A stretch of DNA of 64,000 nucleotides from contig CANNFB010000001.1 in the NCBI GenBank assembly GCA_947503785.1, positions 186,001 through 250,000 of the forward strand, given 5' to 3'. Shown piece after piece: positions 26,756 to 35,925 of the stretch (position 1 is the stretch's first letter; the number at the start of each line of letters is the position of its first letter). The notes beneath the pieces were generated by a model that saw only the letters and a program-made list of their open reading frames with translations, did not search any database and was not told the DNA's origin. The translations under genes and the position numbers were made by a program. This DNA is from an uncultured Campylobacterales bacterium. Its GTDB lineage: Bacteria; Campylobacterota; Campylobacteria; Campylobacterales; Arcobacteraceae.

Positions 26756-27510
26756 TAAAAAGTATATTAATAATTTGTATTTCATCTGTTTTTATTTTTG
26801 CAAATAATATAGAGTTATCAGGTACTGTAATTTCTGATAATGAAAAAGTGATTACAAGTAGAAATATGGGATTTATAAAAGAAGTATATGTAAGTGAAGG
26901 CTCTTTTGTAAAAAAAGGTGAGTTACTTTATGAGATTGATTCTTCAAGTGTTGATTCTTCAAAACAAGAAGCCTTACTAAATCTTAAAATGCAAGAGAAT
27001 AAACTTGATAATATTCAAGTAAACTATAACAGATATAAAAGATTATACAAACAAGATTTAGTTCCTAAATATGATGTGGAGCAATTAGAACTTAATCTTT
27101 TAAATATGAGAAATATGATTCTAATAGCAAAAGCAAAATTAAAAGAATTAAACTTTCAATATAACTATTTGAAAATAAAAGCACCAAATGATGGACTTAT
27201 AATAAAGAAATCAATAAAAGCAGGTGAAATGTCAATGCCAACAGCTCCTGCACTTATTCTTTCAGACCTTTCAAGTTTAAAAATAAAAACTGATATTTCA
27301 GAAAATAACTTAAGTAAAATTAAATTAAACCAAGAAGTAAAAGTTTCTATTCCTTCAATTGCTTTAGAAACGAGTGGAAAAATTGATGCAATAATTCCAA
27401 GTATAAATACAGTAACACACTCTTTTATCTTAAAAATATCATTTGATAAAAAAGAATCTAAAGTTTATCCAGGTATGTATTCTAAACTAATTATTGAACC
27501 CTTAAACTAA
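26752..27510 (+). CDS. RND periplasmic adaptor (membrane fusion protein)
   Basis: 252 residues, signal peptide (1-17), barrel-sandwich halves (VITSRNMGFIKEVYVSEGSF and YLKIKAPNDGLIIKKS), a short coiled-coil hairpin (about 75-130), and a beta-barrel domain (LKIKTDISENNLSKIKLNQE). It lacks the long membrane-proximal tail of AcrA and is short for the family (usually 330-400). Bridges the TolC channel and the inner-membrane pump. ATGA overlap with tolC and 9 bp before the first pump gene indicate one operon. Confidence 0.9.
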   Translation: MIKSILIICISSVFIFANNIELSGTVISDNEKVITSRNMGFIKEVYVSEGSFVKKGELLYEIDSSSVDSSKQEALLNLKMQENKLDNIQVNYNRYKRLYKQDLVPKYDVEQLELNLLNMRNMILIAKAKLKELNFQYNYLKIKAPNDGLIIKKSIKAGEMSMPTAPALILSDLSSLKIKTDISENNLSKIKLNQEVKVSIPSIALETSGKIDAIIPSINTVTHSFILKISFDKKESKVYPGMYSKLIIEPLN

Positions 27511-27519
27511 GGTATATAT

Positions 27520-29088
27520 ATGCAAAATATTGATAAAAATTTAAATATATCAGGAAAGTTATCTCTTTCTTTTATAAATCATCCTTTAACTCTTATATTA
27601 GGAGTATTTATTTTAGCGTTAGGATATATCTCACTTGTTTTTATGCCAAGAGAAGAAAATCCTCAAATAAAAGTAAGTGGTGGAGCTGTAATAGTTGCAC
27701 TTCCAGGTGCAACTCCTAGTGAAATACAAAAAGTAATAATAGAACCCTTAGAAAAGAAGATTAAAGAGATAAAAGGTGTTGAAAACATCTACTCTTTTGC
27801 AAAAGATTCTGTAGGAATTGTACAAGCTCAATACTTTATAGGACAGGATAAAGAAGAATCAAATCTAAAACTTTATGACCAAGTTATGAGAAATATGGAT
27901 TTAATTCCAAGTGGAGCGATGCAACCTATTATAAAAACTATGGATATTGATACAGATATTCCAATTGCTACAATGGCATTTTATTCAATGAAAAAAGATG
28001 GAAAAGATTTAATCAGCCAAACCCAACTTTATAAAGAAGTAAATAAAATTACAAGAGAAGTGAATAAAATAAAAAATGTTGCTCTTGTAGATTTAAAAGG
28101 TGAAAAAAAAGAACAATATAATATTTTAATTGATTCAAATAAAATCTCAGCGTATAACTTATCAATTGCCCAAGTTATGAAGCAAGTACAAGCTCTATCT
28201 TATAAAATGGCTGATATTAAAGGAAATACAAAAACTGGTGATGTGGTTGTTTTTGGAATAAAACAAGCTATTGAATCAGAGAAAGATATAGAAAACATAA
28301 TTATTTCATATCAAAATAATGTTGCAATTTACTTAAAAGATATTGCACGTGTAGAAAGATCTTATGATATTCAAAATAACAAAGAAGCTCAAATTTATCA
28401 AAAAGATGTGAAAGGGAATTTTGAAGAAATAGAACAAGTTACTATGACTATCTCAAAATTAAATGGCTCAAACTCTGTAATTATAAATGAAAAAATATTT
28501 GAATATATGAACTTAATAAAAGAAGATTTGACTAAAAAAGATATTGCCTTTACAATAACAAGAGATGATGGATATACTGCTAATAATGCAGTAAATTCTT
28601 TAGTTCAAAACTTATTGATTTCTATTGTTATTATTGCTATTTTGCTTATTTTTACTTTAGGATTTAAAGAAGCTATGATTGTTTCACTTGCAGTTCCTAT
28701 GATTTTATCTTTAACTTTATTTGCAGGATTTTTATTAGATGAAACAATTAATAGAATCACCCTCTTTGCTCTTTTAGTATCACTTGGAATGCTTGTTGAT
28801 GCTGCTATTATTGTAATTGAAAATATTCATCGGCATAGAAAAGAAAATCCAAATACAGATATTTCAATAATCTCCATAAATGCAACAAATGAAATTGGAA
28901 ATGCTACAAATGTAGCAACATTAGCTATTGTTATGACTTTTATTCCTATGTTTTTTGTAGGTGGAATGATGGGTCAATTTATGCATCCTCTTCCTATTTT
29001 CATATCTATTTCACTTGTTATGTCCTTATTTGTAGCTTATGCTTTTACACCATATTTAATGAAAAAAATTTATAAGGTTAAAAAATGA
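27520..29088 (+). CDS. RND efflux permease, N-terminal half (split gene)
   Basis: 522 residues equal to the first half of a normally 1000-1050 residue RND pump: TM1 (about 22-42), periplasmic porter domain (43-358), and TM2-6 (from about 360). TM4 carries GMLVDAAIIVIEN with Asp427 at the proton-relay position; the second Asp of AcrB-type pumps is Ala, as in CusA-like members. It ends after TM6 in a short basic tail, so the break falls in the cytoplasmic linker. Its TGA overlaps the ATG of the other half within an A6 run. Substrate unknown. Confidence 0.9.
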   Translation: MQNIDKNLNISGKLSLSFINHPLTLILGVFILALGYISLVFMPREENPQIKVSGGAVIVALPGATPSEIQKVIIEPLEKKIKEIKGVENIYSFAKDSVGIVQAQYFIGQDKEESNLKLYDQVMRNMDLIPSGAMQPIIKTMDIDTDIPIATMAFYSMKKDGKDLISQTQLYKEVNKITREVNKIKNVALVDLKGEKKEQYNILIDSNKISAYNLSIAQVMKQVQALSYKMADIKGNTKTGDVVVFGIKQAIESEKDIENIIISYQNNVAIYLKDIARVERSYDIQNNKEAQIYQKDVKGNFEEIEQVTMTISKLNGSNSVIINEKIFEYMNLIKEDLTKKDIAFTITRDDGYTANNAVNSLVQNLLISIVIIAILLIFTLGFKEAMIVSLAVPMILSLTLFAGFLLDETINRITLFALLVSLGMLVDAAIIVIENIHRHRKENPNTDISIISINATNEIGNATNVATLAIVMTFIPMFFVGGMMGQFMHPLPIFISISLVMSLFVAYAFTPYLMKKIYKVKK

Positions 29089-30740
29089 AATTAGAAAACT
29101 TTATATTTAATATTTTAGAAAGCAAAACAAAATCCTTTCTTGTTTACTTAATTGCTTTTATTTTATTTGCATTAAGTATTGCTACCATTCCAAGTGAAAT
29201 TACAAAAGCAAAAATGCTTCCAAGTAAGGATTCAAATACTTTTTCAATTTATGTAGATTTAAAAGATGGCTCAAGTAAATTACAAACAAAAGAAGTAACA
29301 AGATGTATTTCTTCACAGCTTCAAAAAAATGAATTAATTACAAATATCTCAGTATTTATAGGAGAAGGCCAACCTTTAGATTTTGCAGCGATGGTTAAGC
29401 AAAGTGCGCTAAAAGACAAGCAATCCCAAGCTGAAATAATGGTAAATATTAGAAAAGCAGAAAATAGAAATATTACAAGTTATAATCTAATAAGTAATAT
29501 TAGAGAAAATATACAAAACAATTGTTCTTTATATGATGCAAATATAAAATTTATAGAACTGCCTGCTGGACCTCCTGTACTGGCTTCCATAGTTGCAGAA
29601 ATATATGGAGGAAATAGTTTTGAAAAAAGAAGAGATTTCTCAATAAAAATAGCAAAAATATTAAAAGAACAAGCTACTTTAGTAGATATTGATATTATGG
29701 CGGATAAGGATTATATTAAATATCAATTAGAACTTGATAATAATAAAATTATAAAAAGTGGCATTAGTTTAGAGCAAATAAAAAATATTCTTTATTTAGC
29801 ATATGAAGGGATGGAAATTTCAGTTGTAAATGAAGAAAATGCAGAAAATCAAATTCCAATATTTTTAAGATTAGATGATTCTAGACTATTTCAAGATGCA
29901 AGTAAACAAAGTTTAGAAAACAAACTTCAAACATTAAAACTTGTAAATAAGCAAGGTTTTATGATTAATTTAGCTTCATTTATCACTATTAAAAAAGTGA
30001 TAAAAGAACCAACTTTAACATCAAAAAACTTAAATATGATGATAAATGTAATAGCAGAAACAGATAAAGATAGTCAAATATATCCTCTGTTAGATGCAAG
30101 AAATCAAATGCTAAATGATTTAGATCAAGATTATATAATCACAAAAAATAACATGCTAAATCTTTCATTTAAAAATAAAACTACAAATGAGGTATTTGAT
30201 TTAGTTTTTGATGGGGAGTTAAAGGTTACTATTGACACCTTTATAGATTTAGGGGGAGCATTTATCATTGCTTTAGTTTTAATCTTTTTCTTAATGGTAA
30301 TGTATTACAAAAGTTTTGCACTTTCAGGTGGAATTGTACTGGCTAGTTTTATATCAATAGTTGGAGTTATCTTTGCTCATGTTATTATGGATATTCTTAC
30401 AGAAGATACTTTTTATTTAACAGCAACATCATTAATCGGATTTATTGGTTTAATTGGAATAAACTCTAGAAACTCTACTTTAATTATTGATTTTTCAAAG
30501 CAATTAGTACTTGAGAAAAACTTAAGTATTAATCAAGCAATTGCAAGTGCAACTGCAACCCGTTCTAAGCCTATTATCTTAACAGTCCTAACAATGGTAT
30601 TCGCAAGTTCACTTTTAGCTACTGATGCTGTCTTTGGAGGTTTAGGTGTTGCTTTAATAGGTGGAACATTAATATCATATATTGTATCAATGTTCTTTGT
30701 TCCTGTAATTATAAAAAATCAATTACATAAAATCATTTAA
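29085..30740 (+). CDS. RND efflux permease, C-terminal half (split gene)
   Basis: 551 residues equal to the second half of an RND pump: TM7 (about 17-36), a second porter/docking domain (about 37-385), and TM8-12, including the TM10-11 block GLIGINSRNSTLIIDFSKQ, where other pumps keep a Lys/Asn relay partner. Start ATG overlaps the stop of the N-terminal half (ATGA), frame shifted by -1. Both halves look intact, so this is probably a two-subunit pump and not a decayed gene. It converges on the Sel1 gene after 25 bp. Confidence 0.9.
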   Translation: MKLENFIFNILESKTKSFLVYLIAFILFALSIATIPSEITKAKMLPSKDSNTFSIYVDLKDGSSKLQTKEVTRCISSQLQKNELITNISVFIGEGQPLDFAAMVKQSALKDKQSQAEIMVNIRKAENRNITSYNLISNIRENIQNNCSLYDANIKFIELPAGPPVLASIVAEIYGGNSFEKRRDFSIKIAKILKEQATLVDIDIMADKDYIKYQLELDNNKIIKSGISLEQIKNILYLAYEGMEISVVNEENAENQIPIFLRLDDSRLFQDASKQSLENKLQTLKLVNKQGFMINLASFITIKKVIKEPTLTSKNLNMMINVIAETDKDSQIYPLLDARNQMLNDLDQDYIITKNNMLNLSFKNKTTNEVFDLVFDGELKVTIDTFIDLGGAFIIALVLIFFLMVMYYKSFALSGGIVLASFISIVGVIFAHVIMDILTEDTFYLTATSLIGFIGLIGINSRNSTLIIDFSKQLVLEKNLSINQAIASATATRSKPIILTVLTMVFASSLLATDAVFGGLGVALIGGTLISYIVSMFFVPVIIKNQLHKII

Positions 30741-30765
30741 AAGGATTTTATATAAAATAAAAGCC

Positions 30766-31596
30766 TTAGAAGCCTTGATCTTCTAAAGCTTTCGCATAAG
30801 AACAAGCTTTTTTATATCCAAGCTTACAAGCTTTTTTAAATAAAATATTTGCCTTAGTTTTAGATTTCTCTACATTTCTTCCTTCATAATATGAAACACC
30901 TAAATTCATACAAGCACTTGCTATATTATTTTTACAAGCTTTTGCATAAAAGTTATTTGCTATATTATAGTTTTTCTCTACACCATAACCTTTTGAATAT
31001 AATAAACCTAAGTTATAACAAGAAATATCAATTCCTGAATCACAAGCTTTTTCATATAAGTCATGAGCAATTTTATAATCTTGTCTTACCCCTAAGCCTT
31101 GTTTATATAAAACTCCTAAGTTCATACAAGAGTAGTTTACATCATTATCACAAGCTAGTTTAAAATAAATACTCGCTTTTTTATATTCTTGATGCTCTTT
31201 TTTTGTATATAAAGAAGCTAAATTATGACAGCTTCTATAGGCACCACCTTCACAAGATTTTGTATATAACTCAATAGCTTTAAGTTTGTTTTTTACAACA
31301 CCTTTTCCCTTGTCATACAATAAGCCTAAATTATAACAGCCATTAAAAACATTTCCATCACAAGCTTTTTTATAATACTCTGATGCTTTTACATAATCTT
31401 TTTGTTTTGTATGCCCACTTTCATAAGCAAAACCAAGATTATAACAAGCTACATATCTATTTTCTTCGGCACAAGCTTCTTCATAAAATGAATATGCCTT
31501 CTCATAATCAGCTTTTAAATAAGCTTCATTACCCATTGTTAAGTTGCTTGAATTTAAATTCAAGATAAATAAAAACACAAATATTATTATTTTCAT
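30766..31596 (-). CDS. Secreted Sel1-repeat, cysteine-rich protein (Hcp-like)
   Basis: 276 residues with a signal peptide (1-16) and about seven 36-residue Sel1/TPR-like repeats (pattern YxKACDxGxxxxCxNLGxLY). Each repeat carries a Cys pair eight residues apart, expected to form a disulfide in the periplasm, as in Helicobacter Hcp proteins. Members of the family bind peptidoglycan fragments or act as protein scaffolds; enzymatic beta-lactamase activity has been reported for some Hcp proteins but cannot be inferred here. Monocistronic, converging with the RND operon. Confidence 0.92.
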   Translation of the reverse strand: MKIIIFVFLFILNLNSSNLTMGNEAYLKADYEKAYSFYEEACAEENRYVACYNLGFAYESGHTKQKDYVKASEYYKKACDGNVFNGCYNLGLLYDKGKGVVKNKLKAIELYTKSCEGGAYRSCHNLASLYTKKEHQEYKKASIYFKLACDNDVNYSCMNLGVLYKQGLGVRQDYKIAHDLYEKACDSGIDISCYNLGLLYSKGYGVEKNYNIANNFYAKACKNNIASACMNLGVSYYEGRNVEKSKTKANILFKKACKLGYKKACSYAKALEDQGF

Positions 31597-31824
31597 ATCT
31601 ATTTCCTAGCAAAAAATTATTAAATAGCAACTAGCTATTTTTCTTATTTTAGCAAATTATAAATAAGGTTTAAATTTATAAGTATATTATTATATTATTA
31701 GACGATAAAAAGAAAGAAACTATTGTGTTTTATATAAAACAATCTAATGAATTTAATGGATTTAGTACTTGAATTTAATATATTAGTAGGGTAGAAGTTA
31801 TTTTTAAAATTTGTATTAAAAAAG

Positions 31825-31858
31825 ACTAATAATCTATTGTATAAAAAAGATTATTAGT
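31825..31858. terminator. Terminator downstream of the NAGS-type acetyltransferase gene
   Basis: ACTAATAATCT (31825-31835) and AGATTATTAGT (31848-31858) form a perfect 11-bp stem, flanked by A and T runs on both strands. It lies 8 bp after the stop of the minus-strand operon end. The rest of the 31597-31865 gap holds a short inverted repeat (AAATAGC at 31622-31628 with GCTATTT at 31634-31640), and I see nothing else in it. Confidence 0.75.
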
Positions 31859-31865
31859 TTTTAAT

Positions 31866-32327
31866 TTATAAATCGAAGACCATTGCAATTTCATCACACA
31901 CGGGAAAATGTTTACAACGAATACAATCTGCCCAGATTTTATGCTCTGGTATTGCTTCTTTTTCAATTACTCTAAAGCCAGATTTTTCAAAAAAGCTTTG
32001 TGCATAAGTTAAAGATAATATTTGTTCTAATTTATATAATCTCCCTTCTTTAATACACTCTTCTACAAGTTTTTTTCCAAGGTCTAAACCTCTGAATTTT
32101 TTTGATACTACTAAACTTCTAACTTCAGCAAGCCTAGCAGAATGAATATGTAAAGCTGTAAATCCAGCCATTATTCCATCAACTTCTACAACTGTATAAG
32201 ATCTGATTGTATTAGCCATTTCATCTTCAGTTCTTAAAAGGATATTACCATTTTCAACTTCTGCTTTTACAAGCTCTTGCATTAAAGCAATTGAAGTCAC
32301 ATCAGGCTTATAAAACTTAACTTCCAA
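31866..32327 (-). CDS. GNAT acetyltransferase, short N-acetylglutamate synthase type
   Basis: 153 residues of a single GNAT domain: VVEVDGIMAGFTALHIHSARLAEVRSLVV, then the acetyl-CoA loop RGLDLGKKLVEEC. The C-terminus has the cluster WADCIRCKHFPVCDEIAM, which is typical of the short ArgA-like acetyltransferases that make N-acetylglutamate for arginine synthesis. No amino-acid-kinase domain as in classical ArgA. It overlaps engB by 11 bp at the 3' end of an essential-gene operon. A different acetyl acceptor cannot be excluded. Confidence 0.8.
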   Translation of the reverse strand: MEVKFYKPDVTSIALMQELVKAEVENGNILLRTEDEMANTIRSYTVVEVDGIMAGFTALHIHSARLAEVRSLVVSKKFRGLDLGKKLVEECIKEGRLYKLEQILSLTYAQSFFEKSGFRVIEKEAIPEHKIWADCIRCKHFPVCDEIAMVFDL

Positions 32328-32919
32328 ACAAGTACTCCGTAATTCTATTTTGAAGAGCTTCTACACCCTTTTTCTTTAAGTTAGAGATAAATATTCCCTC
32401 AGGGTTTTCTCTTTTTAGTTTTTGTAAATCACTTTGCTTTAATTTATCAATTTTTGTAAAAGCATTGATAATAATTTGATCGCCTCTTTTATTAGCTTTC
32501 AAGAACTCATCAACATTTTTATCAATTGCTAAATCAGTATGTCTAGAATCGATTAAATGCACAAATATTTGTAAACATTGTCTTTGTTCTAAATATCCAG
32601 TTAAATTAGAATTCCAATCTTTTTTCAAACTCTTAGAAACTTTTGCATAACCAAATCCAGGTAAATCTACAAACCTTGCATATAAAAAAGGTACCTCTTC
32701 TTTATCAGTCTTAAACTTAATATTAAAATAGTTAATAAGCTGAGTCTTTCCTGGAGTTGATGAAGACTTTGCTAAACCTTTTCTATGTGTTAAAGTATTT
32801 AATAAAGAGGATTTTCCTACATTAGATCTACCTAAAAAAGCCACTTCTGCTTTATCGGGACTTGGTGAGTCCTGAATACTTTGAGCTGATTCCATGAAGT
32901 TTGCTTCAACTATTCTCAT
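32317..32919 (-). CDS. engB: Ribosome biogenesis GTPase EngB/YsxC
   Basis: Essential GTPase for 50S assembly. 200 residues with the G1 loop GRSNVGKSSLLN near 30, the T-rich switch I region SSTPGKTQLINYF, G3 in VDLPGFGYAKVSK, G4 TKIDK and the helix-rich C-terminus. AGGAAG precedes the ATG. Sits between lptA (12 bp) and the acetyltransferase gene (overlap 11 bp). Confidence 0.96.
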   Translation of the reverse strand: MRIVEANFMESAQSIQDSPSPDKAEVAFLGRSNVGKSSLLNTLTHRKGLAKSSSTPGKTQLINYFNIKFKTDKEEVPFLYARFVDLPGFGYAKVSKSLKKDWNSNLTGYLEQRQCLQIFVHLIDSRHTDLAIDKNVDEFLKANKRGDQIIINAFTKIDKLKQSDLQKLKRENPEGIFISNLKKKGVEALQNRITEYLFGS

Positions 32920-32931
32920 TTAATATCTTCC

Positions 32932-33417
32932 TTATTTTTGTGAGCCACGCTCAATATTTATAATAAATCTTACAGGTTTATTATCACTTCCACTTACTTT
33001 TGCTTCACCAGTTAGTTGATTTACATAAATTTTTTCACCATAAATTTTTTTATCATCATTCTTTTCTTGTAAAAATCCATTTCCAATTACAGTATATTCT
33101 TGTTTTAAAGGAGAATAAATGATTTTATTTCCCTTTCCAATATAATGTTTTGCCTTAGTAACAATTTCAAAATCCACATTTCCACTTGCTATATATTTTG
33201 AAGGAACCTTTCCGCTGCTTCCTTTTTTACTAGTAAAATATATATCTACTTTTTCTGCATTTAGTTTATCTTTTCCCATTTGTATTTTTACATTTCCAGT
33301 GAAAGTTGAAATACCTTTTTTATCATTGGCTTCAAAATTTTGTGCATCAATTATAAGTTGCTCACTTTGAGCTAATAAAAGTGTAGAAAACACTAATAAA
33401 CCTGCTAAAAATTTCAT
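32932..33417 (-). CDS. lptA: LPS transport periplasmic protein LptA
   Basis: 161 residues with a signal peptide (MKFLAGLLVFSTLLLAQS) and a single OstA-type beta-jellyroll domain: LIIDAQNFEANDKKGISTFTG, a repeated strand pattern, and EKIYVNQLTGEAKVSG near the C-terminus. It forms the periplasmic bridge that carries LPS between LptC and the outer-membrane LptD. Lies 9 bp after lptC in the same operon. Confidence 0.9.
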   Translation of the reverse strand: MKFLAGLLVFSTLLLAQSEQLIIDAQNFEANDKKGISTFTGNVKIQMGKDKLNAEKVDIYFTSKKGSSGKVPSKYIASGNVDFEIVTKAKHYIGKGNKIIYSPLKQEYTVIGNGFLQEKNDDKKIYGEKIYVNQLTGEAKVSGSDNKPVRFIINIERGSQK

Positions 33418-33426
33418 TATTTACCT

Positions 33427-33960
33427 TTATTTTTTATTTTTAATTTCTATTTCAAAGTGAACATCTTTAGAAGTCATATAATTTTTTCTTCCATCTAAAT
33501 ATAAGTTCGTACCTTTTATAGAATTATTATAATAATAACCTTCATAAGCTACATTATTTTTTGCTAATCTAGTCTTGATATTGTAATCTAAGGCATCTGT
33601 ATTTAAATTTATAAAGTCATCTCTATTATATTTAACATCTTTTCTTAAATTTAAATCATCACCTTTTTTTATAATAACTTGTGCTTCTAAAGTTTCTACT
33701 TTATAATTTTTTTTCTCTAAGTTATTTCTTAAGAAAATATTTGCATCGTACATTTCATCTCTATTTTTATATTTAATAGCATGGCTTGCTTCAACAATTC
33801 TTGATACATTTTTATCAGTTACTGTATACATCAAAGGTTTTTGAAATACTACTAAGGGAATATCTTTAATATCATTATTCTTTGCTATATTTTCAACAGG
33901 GATAAAATATGCCCCAATTGCTACAAGTAATAATGAATAATTAAAAAGTTTTATATCCAT
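33427..33960 (-). CDS. lptC: LPS export protein LptC
   Basis: 177 residues: one N-terminal membrane anchor (about 6-20) and a periplasmic OstA-like jellyroll (MYDANIFLRNN, VETLEAQVIIKKG, FINLNTDALDYNIKTRLAKN, ending with YMTSKDVHFEIE). Accepts LPS from the LptBFG ABC transporter and passes it to LptA, encoded next. Its start overlaps the end of kdsC by 10 bp. GAGGA within kdsC serves as a rather distant ribosome site. Confidence 0.88.
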   Translation of the reverse strand: MDIKLFNYSLLLVAIGAYFIPVENIAKNNDIKDIPLVVFQKPLMYTVTDKNVSRIVEASHAIKYKNRDEMYDANIFLRNNLEKKNYKVETLEAQVIIKKGDDLNLRKDVKYNRDDFINLNTDALDYNIKTRLAKNNVAYEGYYYNNSIKGTNLYLDGRKNYMTSKDVHFEIEIKNKK

Positions 33961-34448
33961 GCGTTTAAAAAATCCTCTTCAAGTGCATCTTCTTTACAAA
34001 TATATTCAATCATTTCTCTAACAGCTCCACTGCCACCTTTATTTTTACAAACTACATGCACAAAATCTTTTAGATATTGTGTTCCATTTGAAGGTGTGAA
34101 AGAAAGTCCTGCTTTTTTAAGCATTTTATAGTCATTTAAATCATCGCCAATAGCAGCAACTTGATTCCAAGAAAGACCTTCATCATTAAGTATTTTTTGT
34201 AAAACTTCATCTTTATTGTGAATTCCTTGATGCAAATGCTCTATCTTTAAATCTTTTGCTCGTCTTTCAACTATTAAAGAAGTTCTTCCTGTAATAATAG
34301 CCACTTTCTTCCCAAGTTTTTTTGTCCATGTAGCAATAGCCAAACCATCTGCAACATCAAAGGATTTTAATTCATCACCACTATTAGTATATGTGATTTG
34401 TCCATTTGTTAAAGTACCATCAACATCTAATACAATTAGCTCAATCAT
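33951..34448 (-). CDS. kdsC: KDO-8-phosphate phosphatase KdsC
   Basis: HAD-superfamily C0 phosphatase making free KDO for LPS. 165 residues: LDVDGTLTNG at 6-15 (nucleophile and acid Asp), ITGRTS (motif II), Lys in HNKDEVLQ, and IGDDLNDYKMLKKAG (motif III/IV). The start overlaps the hisB stop as ATGA and the end overlaps lptC. The pairing with lptC-lptA forms an LPS cassette. Confidence 0.94.
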   Translation of the reverse strand: MIELIVLDVDGTLTNGQITYTNSGDELKSFDVADGLAIATWTKKLGKKVAIITGRTSLIVERRAKDLKIEHLHQGIHNKDEVLQKILNDEGLSWNQVAAIGDDLNDYKMLKKAGLSFTPSNGTQYLKDFVHVVCKNKGGSGAVREMIEYICKEDALEEDFLNAWI

Positions 34449-35017
34449 AGAATTCCTTTTGTACTAGGAATTCCTAATCTTTCATTTTTAACAAGTGCAC
34501 GACGAAGAGCAACAGCAAAAGCTTTAAAACTAGCTTCTAAAATATGGTGCTTATTTCTTCCTCTATCTTGAATAATATGTACTGTTAATCCTGTATTTCC
34601 AGATACTGCGTGAAAGAACTCTTCTGCCAATTCAACATCAAAATCTCCCACTTTTCCTGAAACATTTACTTCATAAACTAAATAAGGTCTATTCGATAAA
34701 TCTAAAGCACATGTAACTGCTGCTTCATCCATTACAACTGTTGCATTTCCATATCGCTCAACAGCTTCAATAGGAAAGATTTCTTGCTTTAAAGCTTTAC
34801 CTAATACAATCCCACAATCTTCAACTGTATGATGTGCATCAATATGTAAATCTCCATCACAAGATAAATCTATATCAATTCCACTATGCTTCGAGAAAGC
34901 TTCTAACATATGGTCGAAAAAACCAACACCTGTATTAATATTAGATTTACCACTTCCATTAATATCTAATTTACATTTAATATCTGTTTCTTTTGTTTTT
35001 CTATTCTGTTCTACCAT
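34445..35017 (-). CDS. hisB: Imidazoleglycerol-phosphate dehydratase HisB (monofunctional)
   Basis: Sixth step of histidine biosynthesis. 190 residues with the Mn-binding His motifs FFDHMLEAFSKHSG, DLHIDAHHTVEDCGIVLG and the second repeat ELAEEFFHAVSGN and KHHILEASFKAFAVALRRAL. No phosphatase domain, unlike enterobacterial HisB. Linked by a 4-bp ATGA overlap to kdsC and 8 bp after rlpA. It is a lone his gene here, which is common in Campylobacterota. Confidence 0.97.
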   Translation of the reverse strand: MVEQNRKTKETDIKCKLDINGSGKSNINTGVGFFDHMLEAFSKHSGIDIDLSCDGDLHIDAHHTVEDCGIVLGKALKQEIFPIEAVERYGNATVVMDEAAVTCALDLSNRPYLVYEVNVSGKVGDFDVELAEEFFHAVSGNTGLTVHIIQDRGRNKHHILEASFKAFAVALRRALVKNERLGIPSTKGIL

Positions 35018-35025
35018 TTTAAACC

Positions 35026-35925
35026 CTATTTTCTAATTATAATTGCATTATTTAAGCCATTTAAATCTTTAAACATTTGTGCTTGATCTCGTGAGCTAAA
35101 ACCTCTAATTAATACTTTATGTAAAAATCTATCATTTGAAACTACTTTTACTACATCAACATTGTATTCATTGTTTATTATAGATTCATATTTTCTTTTT
35201 GTTTGCATTGCACCTTCAAGTTTACTAAAAGCACCTACTTGTAAATTATAATTATCATAAATTATAGTTTTTTCTTCAATTGCTATTGAACTAACTGGAG
35301 TAATTGCTTTTGCTACTTGAACTACTTTTTTAGGAACAATAGGCTTTCTATATACTTGTTTTACAGGTGCATTATAATTTTGCATTTCGCCATTATATCC
35401 TAAAACAGTTACTTTTACCCTTGCCGTTCCTTTTTTAACCATATCAATTTCATGCGCTGCTGTATTTGATAAGTCAATGATTCTACCATCTACAAAAGGA
35501 CCTCTATCATTAACCCTTACAATTACACTCTTGCCATTTTCAAGATTATCAACTCTTACTACTGTATTCATTGGAAGAGTTTTATGAGCAGCTGTTAATG
35601 CATACATATTGTATGTTTCACCATTTGAAGTTTTTTTAGCATGAAAATTTGGTCCATACCAAGAGGCAATTCCTCTAAACTGGTCATTTATATTTGCAAT
35701 AAAAGGATAGTATTTTTCACCAAATACAGTATATGGCCGTAAAGTTGCTCTATGCATTGCTTTTGAATTTCTAATTTGACTATTTGATGTATTTTTATAT
35801 ATTTTATTTATATCTGAAGACTTAACACTTCTTTTAGATGAACATCCTGTTATTAAAAGTGCTCCGGCTATTAAACTAGTTGTTACTCCATATTTAAAAA
35901 ATTTATTTATATATTGCAATTTCAT
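35026..35925 (-). CDS. rlpA: RlpA-like septal-ring lipoprotein
   Basis: Lytic transglycosylase acting on denuded glycan strands. Lipobox LLITGC gives a lipid-modified Cys near residue 28, a double-psi beta-barrel spans about 85-175 (FRGIASWYGPNFHAKKTSNG, RVNDRGPFVDGRIIDLS with the catalytic-type Asp), and a SPOR domain closes the protein (YNLQVGAFSKLEGAMQTKRK to the end). The gene overlaps the mltD 3' end. Start choice is open: the ATG at 35925 has GGAG directly abutting it, while TTG at 35919 has the same GGAG at an ideal 6 nt; the latter may be used. Confidence 0.93.
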   Translation of the reverse strand: MKLQYINKFFKYGVTTSLIAGALLITGCSSKRSVKSSDINKIYKNTSNSQIRNSKAMHRATLRPYTVFGEKYYPFIANINDQFRGIASWYGPNFHAKKTSNGETYNMYALTAAHKTLPMNTVVRVDNLENGKSVIVRVNDRGPFVDGRIIDLSNTAAHEIDMVKKGTARVKVTVLGYNGEMQNYNAPVKQVYRKPIVPKKVVQVAKAITPVSSIAIEEKTIIYDNYNLQVGAFSKLEGAMQTKRKYESIINNEYNVDVVKVVSNDRFLHKVLIRGFSSRDQAQMFKDLNGLNNAIIIRK

